Assembly: GCA_021791715.1 (NCBI GenBank)
Contig: JAJYWB010000015.1
Span: forward strand, 1-64,000
Direction of reading: 5' to 3'
From: Planctomycetota bacterium
Lineage (GTDB): Bacteria; Planctomycetota; Planctomycetia; Isosphaerales; Isosphaeraceae
DNA length: 64,000 nucleotides
Positions within the stretch are counted from its first letter, which is position 1. The number at the start of each line of letters is the position of its first letter. The notes below the pieces were generated by a model. That model saw nothing but the letters and a program-made list of their open reading frames with translations, ran no database searches and was not told where the DNA came from. The position numbers were made by a program, and so were the translations under genes. Positions 17,372-26,227 of the stretch are shown here, piece by piece.

Positions 17372-17702
17372 CGTTGAACCTCGTGCGATCGGTTAGAGGG
17401 ATTCTCCCGCGGAACGCGCCGCCGACCCCGCGCGTTCGCGATCAGTCTCGCCACAATAACCGTCTCGACCCGCGCAAGAAAGCGGCTACCGACCCAAGCC
17501 GTGTCGCGACTCGTGATGAGAAGTTAGACGAGACAACGCATCGATCGGCGCACGCTCTCGAATCGAGCGAGCTTCTTATCGGCTCGATCGCCGAATCGAT
17601 CACGTTCGCCTCTTTACTCGACGGTCGCGTTCGCGCAGCTTGTATCGAACGAAGAAAGCTCCGCTCGAAGCGGGCGGGTCGATTTCAAGAGAGAGCGCCG
17701 CT
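17372..17702. other. Divergent intergenic region
   Basis: It separates the minus-strand esterase operon from the plus-strand sulfurtransferase and must hold both promoters. I see no distinct promoter, repeat or small gene in it. Confidence 0.4.
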
Positions 17703-18566
17703 ATGCAATTCATCGAGCCGATCATCACGACCGAAGAACTCGCCGAAAGATTGGGCGATCCAGATATCAGAGTTATCGATATACGAGGTTATGTGACGAC
17801 CACCCGGATCGAACCCGGGGTCGAAACGGCGCGATATCGCGGCGCACCCGAGGAATACGCCGCGGGACACATACCAGGCGCGGTCTTCGTCGACTGGACG
17901 AAGGATATCGTCGATCCCGACGATCCCGTTCCGGCGCAGCTCGCTCCGGCCGATCTCTTCGCCATGAAGATGGGGGAGTTGGGGATCGACGACGAGACGA
18001 CGGTCGTCGCGGTCGATCATATGGGAGGTCAGTTCGCGACCAGGCTTTGGTGGGCGCTCACGTATTACGGCCACGATCGCGTGCGGGTGCTTGAGGGGGG
18101 CTGGAATCGGTGGGTCGACGAGGATCGACCGATCACAACCGAGCCGACGGTTGCGACGCCTCGTGTATTCACGCCTCGTCCCCGTCCCGAACTCCGCTCC
18201 ACCTGGAGCGACGTCGTCGCTTGCTTCGGCCGCGACGACACGACGATCGTCGACGCCCGCGATTCCGGTCAGTATACGGGGGAAAGACGTCGCGGCCCGC
18301 GCGGCGGTCACATTCCAGGAGCGATCAACGCTCCGCGCGAACTCTTTTTTGATCCCGAGGGGGGCTTTTTGCCGATTGAAGAGGTCGCCCGGCGGGTTAA
18401 GCAGCACGGAATCGATCCGTCGAAGCGGATCGTCGCCTACTGCAACGGAGGCGTCGCCGCGACGGTCGTGCTGTTCAATCTATATCGGCTCGGATACAAA
18501 AACATATCAAATTATGACGGTTCTTGGAACGAATGGGGCGCGCGGCTCGATCTTCCTGTTGAATGA
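17703..18566 (+). CDS. Two-domain rhodanese-like sulfurtransferase
   Basis: A 287-residue protein with two rhodanese folds, the layout of thiosulfate and 3-mercaptopyruvate sulfurtransferases. The N-terminal domain (about 1-135) has HIPGAVFVDW and HMGGQFATRLWW but no catalytic Cys, as usual. The C-terminal domain has HIPGAIN and the active loop YCNGGVAATVV, whose Cys (about residue 240) would carry the persulfide. CNGGVAA differs from the CGSGVTA loop of SseA, so the donor cannot be stated. The ATG at 17703 is placed by homology; the frame is open to 17640. No signal peptide. Confidence 0.88.
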   Translation: MQFIEPIITTEELAERLGDPDIRVIDIRGYVTTTRIEPGVETARYRGAPEEYAAGHIPGAVFVDWTKDIVDPDDPVPAQLAPADLFAMKMGELGIDDETTVVAVDHMGGQFATRLWWALTYYGHDRVRVLEGGWNRWVDEDRPITTEPTVATPRVFTPRPRPELRSTWSDVVACFGRDDTTIVDARDSGQYTGERRRGPRGGHIPGAINAPRELFFDPEGGFLPIEEVARRVKQHGIDPSKRIVAYCNGGVAATVVLFNLYRLGYKNISNYDGSWNEWGARLDLPVE

Positions 18567-18892
18567 AGGCTCGCGCATTCGATCCGAGGTTCCCGAAAAG
18601 ATCGCGGCGCTCGTTAAAAGAGTATTTCTTTATTTGATGATTCGGCCGAAGGGAAATCGGCGGATATCGAAGCCGAAACGATCGCTTTGGGGTCGTACGG
18701 TCGCAAGATTTCGGCCGGGTTCGACCCTTCGGTTTCCGATGAAAAAACGTCGAAAAGCGGCGGCGGGGTCTTGCGTCGAGCGTCGCGGCGCGAAATATTC
18801 AACAATCCCAAACTTTCGAGGACCGGAAAACGAGCGAGATCCGGTCCGGCGTCATCATTCCGCCGATTCTTGTGAAGGAGCGACTGGAAGTC
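18567..18892. other. Intergenic region before the molybdenum hydroxylase operon
   Basis: No gene is supported. GGACCGG (18820-18826) can pair with CCGGTCC (18841-18847) just upstream of the operon's ribosome site (AAGGAG, 18875-18880), a possible leader hairpin. The long minus-strand frame here is the antisense of the hydroxylase genes. Confidence 0.4.
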
Positions 18893-19519
18893 ATGCTGGA
18901 AACCGAACAGAAGCCACCGAACAACCGGGCCAGCCGGCGCGATTTCCTTCGCGGCTCGGGGCTGGCAGCCGCGACGACGGTACTGACCGGGCGGGCGACC
19001 GCGGCGATTGAAGAGGCTCGAGCGCAAGATTCCGAAGTTCAGGTTCTTTCGGGGGAAATTCCGCTCAAGCTCAACGTCAACGGCGAGGAAAAGGCGACCG
19101 TCGCCGAGCCGAGGAGCACGCTGCTCGATACGCTCCGTAATCGCCTCGACGTCACCGGCCCGAAACGCGTGTGCGATCGCGCCTCGTGCGGGGCGTGCAC
19201 GGTGATCGTTGAAGGAGAAACCGTTTACTCGTGCACGACGCTCGCGGTTTCGTGTCAGGGGAAAGCGATCGAAACGATCGAAAGCTTCGACACCGGCCCG
19301 AACGGCGTCCCGTACGCCTTTCATCAGAACGACGGCCTGATGTGCGGCTACTGCACTCCCGGGTTCGTCACCTCGTGCAAGGCGCTGCTCGATCAAAACA
19401 AGAACCCGACGCTCGAGGAAATCCAGCGCGGTCTCGACGGTAATATCTGTCGATGCGGAACATATGGCGGCGTGTTCAAGGCGGCGCTCGCCGCGGCCAA
19501 GACGATGAAGGGAGCGTGA
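18893..19519 (+). CDS. Tat-exported [2Fe-2S] subunit of a molybdenum hydroxylase
   Basis: A 208-residue small subunit of the xanthine dehydrogenase/aldehyde oxidoreductase family. Tat signal: ASRRDFLRGSG at ~13-23, followed by an Ala-rich hydrophobic stretch. The plant-type ferredoxin cluster is bound by CDRASCGACT and a further Cys (YSCTT); the second cluster by CGYCTPGF and CRCGTY. It passes electrons from molybdenum to FAD. The ATG at 18893 has AAGGAG 12 nt upstream; a GTG at 18872 is an alternative. It opens a three-gene operon. As in PaoA of E. coli PaoABC, only this subunit has an export signal, so the other two probably travel with it to the periplasm. Confidence 0.93.
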   Translation: MLETEQKPPNNRASRRDFLRGSGLAAATTVLTGRATAAIEEARAQDSEVQVLSGEIPLKLNVNGEEKATVAEPRSTLLDTLRNRLDVTGPKRVCDRASCGACTVIVEGETVYSCTTLAVSCQGKAIETIESFDTGPNGVPYAFHQNDGLMCGYCTPGFVTSCKALLDQNKNPTLEEIQRGLDGNICRCGTYGGVFKAALAAAKTMKGA

Positions 19520-19522
19520 CCG

Positions 19523-21664
19523 ATGGCTTCGTGGCCGCAAAATCCCAAGCTGATCGGCGGACGCATTCCGCGGCTCGACGGTCTTGGCAAGGCTTCGGGG
19601 AAGACGAAATATCCTTCGGACGTTCGTCCCGACGGAACGCTGTTCGGCGTGCTTCTGACAAGTCCCGTGCCGTACGCCAAGATCAAATCGATCGACGCTT
19701 CGGCCGCGGCGAAGATGCCGGGCGTGAAGGCGATTCATCTCGTGGTGGAGGCGGGTGGAACGCTCCACTATCAGGGTGAGACGATCGGGGGAGTCGCCGC
19801 CGAGACCGAGGAGAAAGCTCGCGACGCGGTGCGGGCGATCAAGGTCGAATACGAGATTCTGCCTCACGTCGCCACCGAGGAACAGGCGATGGCGCCGGGG
19901 GCGCCTCAGATCATGAACGGTGGAAACGTGCGGAAAGGACGCGAGGTCGCCAATCCCAAGGTCGACGAAGCGTACCGGGCCGCCGATTTCAAACTTGATT
20001 CCACGTATTCGATCCCGGTCATCACGCACGTTTGCCTCGAATCGCACGGGCTGACGGTTCGATGGGATAATGACGATCATATGACGGTCTGGGCGAGCAC
20101 TCAGAACGTCGGCGGCGTTTCGGGCGAACTCGCGGGGGCGTTTCAGATTCCCGCGACGAACGTCCATACGATGACGGAGGTGATGGGGGGCGGTTTCGGG
20201 TCGAAGTTCGGCGCCGACGTTTGGGGGGTGATCGCGGGTCATCTTTCGAAGAAAGCGGGCGGCAAGCCCGTGCGGATGTTCCTCGATCGCTCGCAAGAGC
20301 ACCTGACGGGGGGGAATCGCCCGAGCGGAACGGCTCATATCCAAATGGGAGCGACGAAAGACGGCATGCTGACGGCGATGATCGCCGAAACGCACGGGAC
20401 CGGCGGCTCGAGCCGCGGCGCGAATTTCCCGCTGCCGTACGTGTACTTCGTTCCCAACGCCAAACGCTCACATAGTGATGTGTACGTCAATGGAGGCGAC
20501 GCCCGAGCGATGCGGGCCCCCGGTCATCCGCAGGGCTGCGCTCTAATGGAAGCCGCGATGGACGATATCGCGGCGATGATCGGAATCGATCCGCTCGATT
20601 TTCGGATCAAGAACTTGCCGCCGAAGGATTTCCGGACGCCGATTTACCTGCAAGAGCTCGAGCTCGGCGCCAAGGCGATCGGCTGGAAGGAAAAGTGGAA
20701 ACCGCGGGGCCAAAACGGCTCGGGGACGATCAAACGCGGCCTCGGGTTGGGGCTGCACCAGTGGGGCGGCGGCGGCACGACCGATAAGCAAGTGTCGTGC
20801 ACGATCAACCCCGACGGGTCTGTCGAGGTGAAATCGGCCACTCAAGACCTGGGAACGGGAACGCGGACGATCCTCGCGATCATCACCGCCGAGGTTCTCG
20901 GGCTTAAGACGACCGACATCAAGTCGAACATCGGCGATTCGCTCTTTCCTCCAGGACAACCGTCCGGCGGGTCGACGACCGCGCCTTCGATGAGCCCGCC
21001 GGCTTACAACGCCGCTCTTCAGGCTCGCGACGCGTTCCTCGCCAAGATCGCTCCGGCGCTTGCGGCCGAGGCGCAGCAGCTTTCGCTCGCCGACGGTCAG
21101 GTGTTGATCGACGGTCAGCCCAAGATCTCCTGGAAAGACGCGTGCCGAAAACTCGGCATGGGGTCGGTCTCGGTCACCGCGGGGGCTCTTCCGGGGTTGT
21201 CTTCGAACGGAGTCGGCGGATGCCAGTTCGCCGAGGCCGAGGTCGACGTCGAAACGGGCGTCGTCAAACTGAAAAAGATCGTCGCGGTTCAAGATTCGGG
21301 CCTGATTATTGATATGCTCACCTGGGAAAGCCAGGTGTACGGCGGGGTGATCGGCGGGATCAACCCGGCGCTTTTCGAGGAGCGGGTGATGGATCCGGGA
21401 TCGGGGTTGATGCTCAACGCCGATATGGAGATGTACAAACTCGCCGGCGCCTCGGACATTCCCGAGATCGTCGTGATTCCGCTCGACACGCCCGAGATGA
21501 GGGCGCGGGGGGTGATCGGAGTCGGCGAACCGCCGACGATCAGCACCGCCGCGGCGATCCGCAACGCCGTCTCGAACGCGATCGGCGTCCCCGTCAACAA
21601 GTGGCCGATGACCCCCATGAACGTCCTCGACGCCCTCGCGGCGGCTAAACAAGGGAAGGCGTGA
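19523..21664 (+). CDS. Molybdopterin-binding large subunit of a molybdenum hydroxylase
   Basis: A 713-residue large subunit. Expected motifs are present: QGETIGGVAAETEE in the a/b hammerhead domain, TEVMGGGFGSKFG and DGGDARAMRAPGHPQ-like cofactor-binding loops, and GVGEPPT near the C-terminus with the catalytic Glu. It hydroxylates an aldehyde or a heterocycle using water; the substrate is unknown. Length is that of the short (periplasmic or bacterial) type without fused FAD or Fe-S domains. No signal peptide of its own. It starts 3 bp after the Fe-S subunit's stop, with GGGAGCG as ribosome site. Confidence 0.93.
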   Translation: MASWPQNPKLIGGRIPRLDGLGKASGKTKYPSDVRPDGTLFGVLLTSPVPYAKIKSIDASAAAKMPGVKAIHLVVEAGGTLHYQGETIGGVAAETEEKARDAVRAIKVEYEILPHVATEEQAMAPGAPQIMNGGNVRKGREVANPKVDEAYRAADFKLDSTYSIPVITHVCLESHGLTVRWDNDDHMTVWASTQNVGGVSGELAGAFQIPATNVHTMTEVMGGGFGSKFGADVWGVIAGHLSKKAGGKPVRMFLDRSQEHLTGGNRPSGTAHIQMGATKDGMLTAMIAETHGTGGSSRGANFPLPYVYFVPNAKRSHSDVYVNGGDARAMRAPGHPQGCALMEAAMDDIAAMIGIDPLDFRIKNLPPKDFRTPIYLQELELGAKAIGWKEKWKPRGQNGSGTIKRGLGLGLHQWGGGGTTDKQVSCTINPDGSVEVKSATQDLGTGTRTILAIITAEVLGLKTTDIKSNIGDSLFPPGQPSGGSTTAPSMSPPAYNAALQARDAFLAKIAPALAAEAQQLSLADGQVLIDGQPKISWKDACRKLGMGSVSVTAGALPGLSSNGVGGCQFAEAEVDVETGVVKLKKIVAVQDSGLIIDMLTWESQVYGGVIGGINPALFEERVMDPGSGLMLNADMEMYKLAGASDIPEIVVIPLDTPEMRARGVIGVGEPPTISTAAAIRNAVSNAIGVPVNKWPMTPMNVLDALAAAKQGKA

Positions 21665-21668
21665 TTTT

Positions 21669-22655
21669 ATGAATGCTTTTGAATACGCCGGCCCGACGAG
21701 TCCCGAGCTCGCGGTGAAGGCGATCGGTCGGTCGGGCGCGGCGTTTCTTTCGGGGGGCACCGATCTGCTCAACCGAATGAAGGATTACGTCGCCACTCCG
21801 TCAAGAGTCGTTTATATCAACGACATCAAGCCGCTCGCGGGCGTGCACGCTTCGGGGGGAGCGATGTCGATCGGCGCCGCGACGAAGCTCGCGGCGATCG
21901 TTCACGATAAAACGATCGAGGCGCATCTTCCGGCGCTTCATCGCGCGACCGCCGAGGTGGGGACGCCGCAGTTGCGTCATATGGCGACGATCGGCGGAAA
22001 TCTGCTTCAGCGTCCGCGGTGCTGGTATTACCGCAACGGCTTCGGACTTTTGGGAATGAAAGACGGCAAGAGCCTCGTTCGCACGGGGGACAATCGTTAT
22101 CACGCGATTTTCCTCACCGACGGCGACGCGTTGTTCGTCAATCCCTCGAGCATCGCGGCGCCGTTGATCGCTTTGGGCGCCGAGGCGACTCTGCTCGGTC
22201 CCAAAGGCGAGCGAACGATCGCGGTCGAAAAGCTGTACCAGGTTCCCAAATCGGCCGCCGATTCCGAGCTGACGATCGCCGCTGACGAGTTGCTCACCAA
22301 GGTGACGATTCCTCGGATTCGAGGCAAGAACGCGACTTACGAGATCCGCCAAAAGCGCGCGTATGACTGGCCGATCGTCCTCGCCTCGGCGGCGCTCGAA
22401 CTCGACGGATCGAAGGTGACTTCGGCGAAGATCATCCTCGCGGGGGTCGCTCCGATTCCGTGGCGAAGCGAGGAAGCCGAGGCGGCGATCGTCGGCAAAG
22501 AGCTGACGACCGAATCGGCCGAGGCCGCCGGAGCGGCCGCGGTTTCGAAAGCCAAGCCGCTTTCGATGAACGCATACAAGGTGACGCTCGCCAAGGTCGC
22601 GGTCAAACGCGCCTTGCTTACGATCGCGGGCAAGAAGTATTGGGAGGAGGCGTAA
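21669..22655 (+). CDS. FAD-binding subunit of a molybdenum hydroxylase
   Basis: A 328-residue medium subunit (CutM/PaoB family). SGGTDLLNRMKD, ATIGGNLLQRPRC and the C-terminal CO-dehydrogenase flavoprotein domain identify it. It transfers electrons from the Fe-S subunit to the final acceptor. In PaoB an extra [4Fe-4S] cluster sits in the loop after GNLLQR; here the loop (RCWYYRNGFGLLGMKDG, up to GDNRYHAIF) keeps its length but only one Cys, so that cluster should be absent. Starts 4 bp after the large subunit. It lacks an export signal and would depend on the Tat signal of the Fe-S subunit. Confidence 0.92.
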   Translation: MNAFEYAGPTSPELAVKAIGRSGAAFLSGGTDLLNRMKDYVATPSRVVYINDIKPLAGVHASGGAMSIGAATKLAAIVHDKTIEAHLPALHRATAEVGTPQLRHMATIGGNLLQRPRCWYYRNGFGLLGMKDGKSLVRTGDNRYHAIFLTDGDALFVNPSSIAAPLIALGAEATLLGPKGERTIAVEKLYQVPKSAADSELTIAADELLTKVTIPRIRGKNATYEIRQKRAYDWPIVLASAALELDGSKVTSAKIILAGVAPIPWRSEEAEAAIVGKELTTESAEAAGAAAVSKAKPLSMNAYKVTLAKVAVKRALLTIAGKKYWEEA

Positions 22656-22661
22656 ATCCCA

Positions 22662-22931
22662 ATGTCCTCAGCCGATATTCCCCGAAACGATTCTCCGCTC
22701 GACCCCGCCGATTCACCCGAATCGGCGGCGGTCCTCGGGTCGGCTTGCCGTCACCTTCGCAGCAAGGGGATGTACGTTTACACCGACGGCCAAAACAGCA
22801 ACGATCACGAAGATTATGATAACACGATCTTTTGGTGCCTGAAGACGATGAAAAGCTTCGGCCCCGACGACGATCGCGTCGATCGAGACGAATGCCGTGA
22901 TATGAACCGATCGTGCTATGAGCCGATTTAA
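22662..22931 (+). CDS. Small four-cysteine protein, unknown function
   Basis: An 89-residue protein whose GGAGGAGG ribosome site lies in the last codons of the FAD subunit gene, so it is probably co-translated with the hydroxylase. Residues 1-20 are Pro/Asp/Ser-rich. The rest is compact: LRSKGMYVYTDG (32-43), HEDYDN (49-54), FWCLKTMKSFGPDD, then ECRDMNRSCYEPI at the C-terminus. Cysteines at 29, 59, 78 and 85 could hold a metal or form disulfides. No signal peptide. The regular motifs suggest a real, conserved protein, but I cannot name its family. Confidence 0.65.
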   Translation: MSSADIPRNDSPLDPADSPESAAVLGSACRHLRSKGMYVYTDGQNSNDHEDYDNTIFWCLKTMKSFGPDDDRVDRDECRDMNRSCYEPI

Positions 22932-22944
22932 TTAACATAGCGAT

Positions 22945-22962
22945 CGGGATCTTTTGATCCCG
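22945..22962 (+). terminator. Hairpin after the hydroxylase operon
   Basis: CGGGATC, a TTTT loop and GATCCCG form a perfect 7-bp stem 13 bp after the small protein's stop. No T-run follows. Two weaker hairpins follow before polX. Probably an operon end. Confidence 0.4.
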
Positions 22963-23079
22963 GAGCGTTCTTCCGCCGATCGAGGTCGATTCTTTCGGCC
23001 TCGATGAGGCGTTCGCCCTTGGGGTTTCCAAACCCGATTAAGTATCGGCGTTTCAACGTTTTATGAAAACAGCGACTTG

Positions 23080-24813
23080 ATGAACACCGAACAGGTTGCT
23101 CGCGTTCTTGACGAGATGGGCACGCTGCTCGAGATTCGCGGCGAGAATCCGTTTCGGTGTCGCGCCTATCACAACGCCGCGCAAACGCTTCGGGCGATGC
23201 CTTCAGATCTTACCGAGGCGCTTTCGAGCGGGAAACTCGCCGAGGCGAGCGGGATCGGCTCGACGTTGTTCGCCAAGATCGCTCAGCTCGCGACGACGGG
23301 ACGTTTGGCCGAATTCGAGGAATTGAAGCGTTCCACTCCTCCAGGGCTTGTCGCGCTGTTGCGGATTCCGGGCCTTGGCCCCAAGAAAATCAAAGCCTTA
23401 CGCGACGCGCTTTCGATCGAAAGCCTCGTCGATCTTCGCGCCGCGGCTGAAGCGGGCAAGATCGCTCCAATTAAAGGTTTCGGCGCCAAGACCGAGGCGA
23501 AAATATTGGAGGGGATCGCGTTCGTCGAATCGGTCGGCGATCGTATTTTGTTGAGCGACGCTTTGCGGTTGATCGCGCCGATCTTCGCCGCGGTTAATCG
23601 ACATCCCAAGGTGATTCGATCGGAGATTTGCGGCAGCCTGAGACGCCGCAAGGAGACGATCGGCGATCTTGATATTTTGTTTAGTTCAGACGATCCCGGG
23701 CCCGTGCTCGACGATTTTGTAAGGCTGCCGCAGGCGGCTCAGGTTTTGGCTCACGGATCGACCAAGGCGAGCGTGCGGCTGATCGAGGGGGTGCAGTGCG
23801 ACCTTCGCGGAGTGCGCGACGCGGAGTTTCCGTTCGCGCTCAACTATTTTACTGGATCAAAAGAGCATAATATTGTGATGCGTCGCCGCGCGATCGCGCG
23901 CGGTCTGAAGCTGAGCGAATATTCGCTCGAAGGGCCCGGCGGGGCGATCGCGTGTCGATCCGAGGCCGATATTTACAAAGCGCTCGGGCTCGCCGAAATC
24001 CCTCCCGAGCTGCGTGAGGATCGGGGCGAGTTTGAAGCCGCGGAACACGGAAAACTTCCTCACTTAATTACGCAAACCGATCTAACGGGTACGTTTCATT
24101 GTCATACGACATACAGCGACGGGAGCGCCTCGCTCCAAGAGATGGCGGACGGGGCTCGATCGCTCGGGTTGCGTTATCTGGGGATCGCGGATCACTCGAA
24201 ATCGGCGGGATACGCGGGGGGGCTTTCGGCCGATCGGGTTCTGGAACAGCGGCTCGAGATTGATAAGCTCAATCAGAAATATGGCGATTCGTTTCGAATT
24301 TTCAAGGGGACCGAGTGCGATATTATGACCGACGGTTCACTTGATTATCCCGACGATTTGCTGGCGGGTTTTGATTATGTGGTCGCGAGCGTTCACTCGA
24401 ATTTCGGGCTTTCGCGCGCGGCGATGACGGCGCGGATCGTGCGGGCGATTCGGCATCCGTTGACGACGATGCTGGGGCATCCGACGGGCCGATTGTTACT
24501 GGCGCGAGAGGGTTACGACGTCGATCTTGACGCGGTGATCGAAGCCGCGGCTGAGACGGGGACGATGATCGAGATCAACGCCAATCCGCATCGGCTCGAT
24601 TTGGACGACGTTCACTGTCGCAGGGCGAAGGATCGGGGCGTACGGATTGTGATCAACCCCGATGCGCACGAGGTTGAGGGTTTGAAGGATCTTGAATTCG
24701 GCGTCTATGTCGCCAGACGGGGCGGGCTATCGCGAGACGAAGTCGTCAACACGCGCTCGACCGAATCGATCGCGGCTTTGTTCGAGAGGATTCGAAGCGA
24801 AAAATCGACGTAA
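23080..24813 (+). CDS. polX: DNA polymerase/3'-5' exonuclease PolX
   Basis: A 577-residue protein with the bacterial PolX design. The N-terminal half is a family X polymerase: two HhH regions (IPGLGPKKIKALRD, then IKGFGAKTEAKIL) and the nucleotidyltransferase pair in RKETIGDLDILF, with a further metal Asp in CDLRGV. The C-terminal half is a PHP nuclease domain: FHCHTTYSDGSASLQE, GIADHSKSA, and the later His/Asp ligands in GHPTGR and NPDAHE. It fills short gaps and has exonuclease and AP-endonuclease activity in base excision repair. The ATG at 23080 is preferred to the TTG just before it. Confidence 0.95.
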   Translation: MNTEQVARVLDEMGTLLEIRGENPFRCRAYHNAAQTLRAMPSDLTEALSSGKLAEASGIGSTLFAKIAQLATTGRLAEFEELKRSTPPGLVALLRIPGLGPKKIKALRDALSIESLVDLRAAAEAGKIAPIKGFGAKTEAKILEGIAFVESVGDRILLSDALRLIAPIFAAVNRHPKVIRSEICGSLRRRKETIGDLDILFSSDDPGPVLDDFVRLPQAAQVLAHGSTKASVRLIEGVQCDLRGVRDAEFPFALNYFTGSKEHNIVMRRRAIARGLKLSEYSLEGPGGAIACRSEADIYKALGLAEIPPELREDRGEFEAAEHGKLPHLITQTDLTGTFHCHTTYSDGSASLQEMADGARSLGLRYLGIADHSKSAGYAGGLSADRVLEQRLEIDKLNQKYGDSFRIFKGTECDIMTDGSLDYPDDLLAGFDYVVASVHSNFGLSRAAMTARIVRAIRHPLTTMLGHPTGRLLLAREGYDVDLDAVIEAAAETGTMIEINANPHRLDLDDVHCRRAKDRGVRIVINPDAHEVEGLKDLEFGVYVARRGGLSRDEVVNTRSTESIAALFERIRSEKST

Positions 24814-25004
24814 GTCGACGGACCGCCGCGAACGAACGGATTTCCCGCCCTTGCTCGGCGGCGGCGGCGATTTATAATGAAACTAGATTGAGACGATCGA
24901 ATCTCGAAAGGGATATTTCGATCGTTCACGCCGCCCGGGGGGGTTCGCGTTCATTTTTGCACTTATTGATACCGTTATACTCGTTTACAGATTGGACGAA
25001 CTCG
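24814..25004. other. Intergenic region polX to DUF2203 gene
   Basis: About 190 bp with no gene. The frame of the next gene is open upstream to 24888, but those codons have no family similarity. No clear terminator. Confidence 0.35.
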
Positions 25005-25457
25005 ATGACTCAGACCCGGCCGGCTCGACAGTTTCACAAATATTTCACCGTCGAGGAAGCGAATAAAATGCTTCCTTTGGTGCGGAAGATCGTCGCGGAT
25101 ATCGTGCGTCAAAATGAGATCGTAAGCGAATTTGAGCATCGTTTGAAGGATCTCGCACCGCGGCGGTTGGAGAAGACGCGCGACGTCTACGCCGAGGAGC
25201 TGGCGCACCGTCGCGAAGAATTGGAAGCCGAACAGGCGAAGCTTTCGGCGTTCGCCGACGAACTGGCGCGGCTCGGCGTTGAGCTGAAGGGGCCCGACGG
25301 TTTGTGCGATTTCCCCGCGTGGATCGACGGTCGCGAGGCGTATCTTTGCTGGCGGCTCGGCGAGCCCGAGGTTTCGCACTGGCATGAACTTAATTCGGGT
25401 TTCGCGGGTCGCAAACCGATCGCCTCGACGTCCGGCACTGTTTCGTCGTCGAAATAA
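25005..25457 (+). CDS. DUF2203 family protein
   Basis: A 150-residue, helix-rich protein. HKYFTVEEANKMLPLVRKIV at 10-29 is the hallmark of DUF2203; a long charged helical section follows, and the C-terminal part holds LCDFPAWIDGREAYLCWRLG with EVSHWHEL and a final Gly-rich tail. The family has no assigned activity. The ATG at 25005 places the TVEEAN motif at the usual distance from the start. It lies between polX and cmk on the same strand but with gaps of 191 and 68 bp, so an operon is not certain. Confidence 0.85.
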   Translation: MTQTRPARQFHKYFTVEEANKMLPLVRKIVADIVRQNEIVSEFEHRLKDLAPRRLEKTRDVYAEELAHRREELEAEQAKLSAFADELARLGVELKGPDGLCDFPAWIDGREAYLCWRLGEPEVSHWHELNSGFAGRKPIASTSGTVSSSK

Positions 25458-25525
25458 ACGCTAGACTGCGTTCGTGATCGGAACGAACCGATCGCCCTTG
25501 TATGTCGTGGAGCGGTCGATTCGGT

Positions 25526-26227
25526 ATGAACCAGGCGGAACTTCGAGTGGTGACGATCGACGGCCCCGCGGGCGCCGGAAAGAGTTCGGTCGCGCGTTCG
25601 CTCGCGGCTCGGCTCGGCTGGAGGTTGCTTGACACTGGGGCGATGTATCGCGCCGTGACGTTCGCCGCGTTACGTGATCACGCCGATCTCACGTGCGACG
25701 ACGAGCTCGGCTCGCTCGCCGAACGCGTTTCGGTTCGGCTGGCGAACGGTTCGGTATATCTTGACGATGAAGATGTGACCGGGCGAATACGATCGGTCGA
25801 AGTGACCCGCGCCTCACGCTATTTGGCCGATAACCCACGCGTGCGGGCGCGATTGGTTCGCTGGCAGCGCGATTTCGCCGACGATCACGAGGTCGTGGCC
25901 GAGGGGCGCGATCAGGGGACGGTCGTTTTCCCCCAAGCGTTTTGTAAGTTCTTTTTGACCGCGAGTCTCGAGGCTCGCGGGATGCGCCGGTTCGCCGAAT
26001 TTCAGGCGCGGGGCGAGGCGATCGATTTCGAGACGGTTCTCGGCGATTTGGAACGTCGCGATCGTCACGACGAGGCCCGAGCGATCGCACCGATGCGTCC
26101 CGCGGACGATGCGATCGTCGTCGATTCGACGGGGCTCTCGCTCGACGAGGTCGTCGACCGGATCGAGGGGGTCGTTCGTCGTCGTCTGGAATCGATCAAG
26201 CGTCCTCAAACCGCGGTCGGAAGATGA
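25526..26227 (+). CDS. cmk: Cytidylate kinase
   Basis: A 233-residue nucleotide monophosphate kinase that makes CDP or dCDP from CMP or dCMP. The P-loop DGPAGAGKSSVAR is at ~11-23, LDTGAMYRAVT follows, and EGRDQGTVVFPQA is the family's substrate-binding segment with Q where the usual sequence has RDIGT. The ATG at 25526 has TGGAGCGG upstream; the ATG at 25502 has no ribosome site. Its stop overlaps the start of the acyltransferase gene (ATGA), the cmk-plsC pair also found in many other bacteria. Confidence 0.93.
   Translation: MNQAELRVVTIDGPAGAGKSSVARSLAARLGWRLLDTGAMYRAVTFAALRDHADLTCDDELGSLAERVSVRLANGSVYLDDEDVTGRIRSVEVTRASRYLADNPRVRARLVRWQRDFADDHEVVAEGRDQGTVVFPQAFCKFFLTASLEARGMRRFAEFQARGEAIDFETVLGDLERRDRHDEARAIAPMRPADDAIVVDSTGLSLDEVVDRIEGVVRRRLESIKRPQTAVGR

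Noticed and set aside
18614-20395. 593-codon open frame on the minus strand
   Set aside because: It is antisense to the Fe-S and molybdopterin subunit genes, Arg/His-rich, and without motifs.
20543-21772. 409-codon open frame on the minus strand
   Set aside because: Antisense shadow of the molybdopterin subunit.
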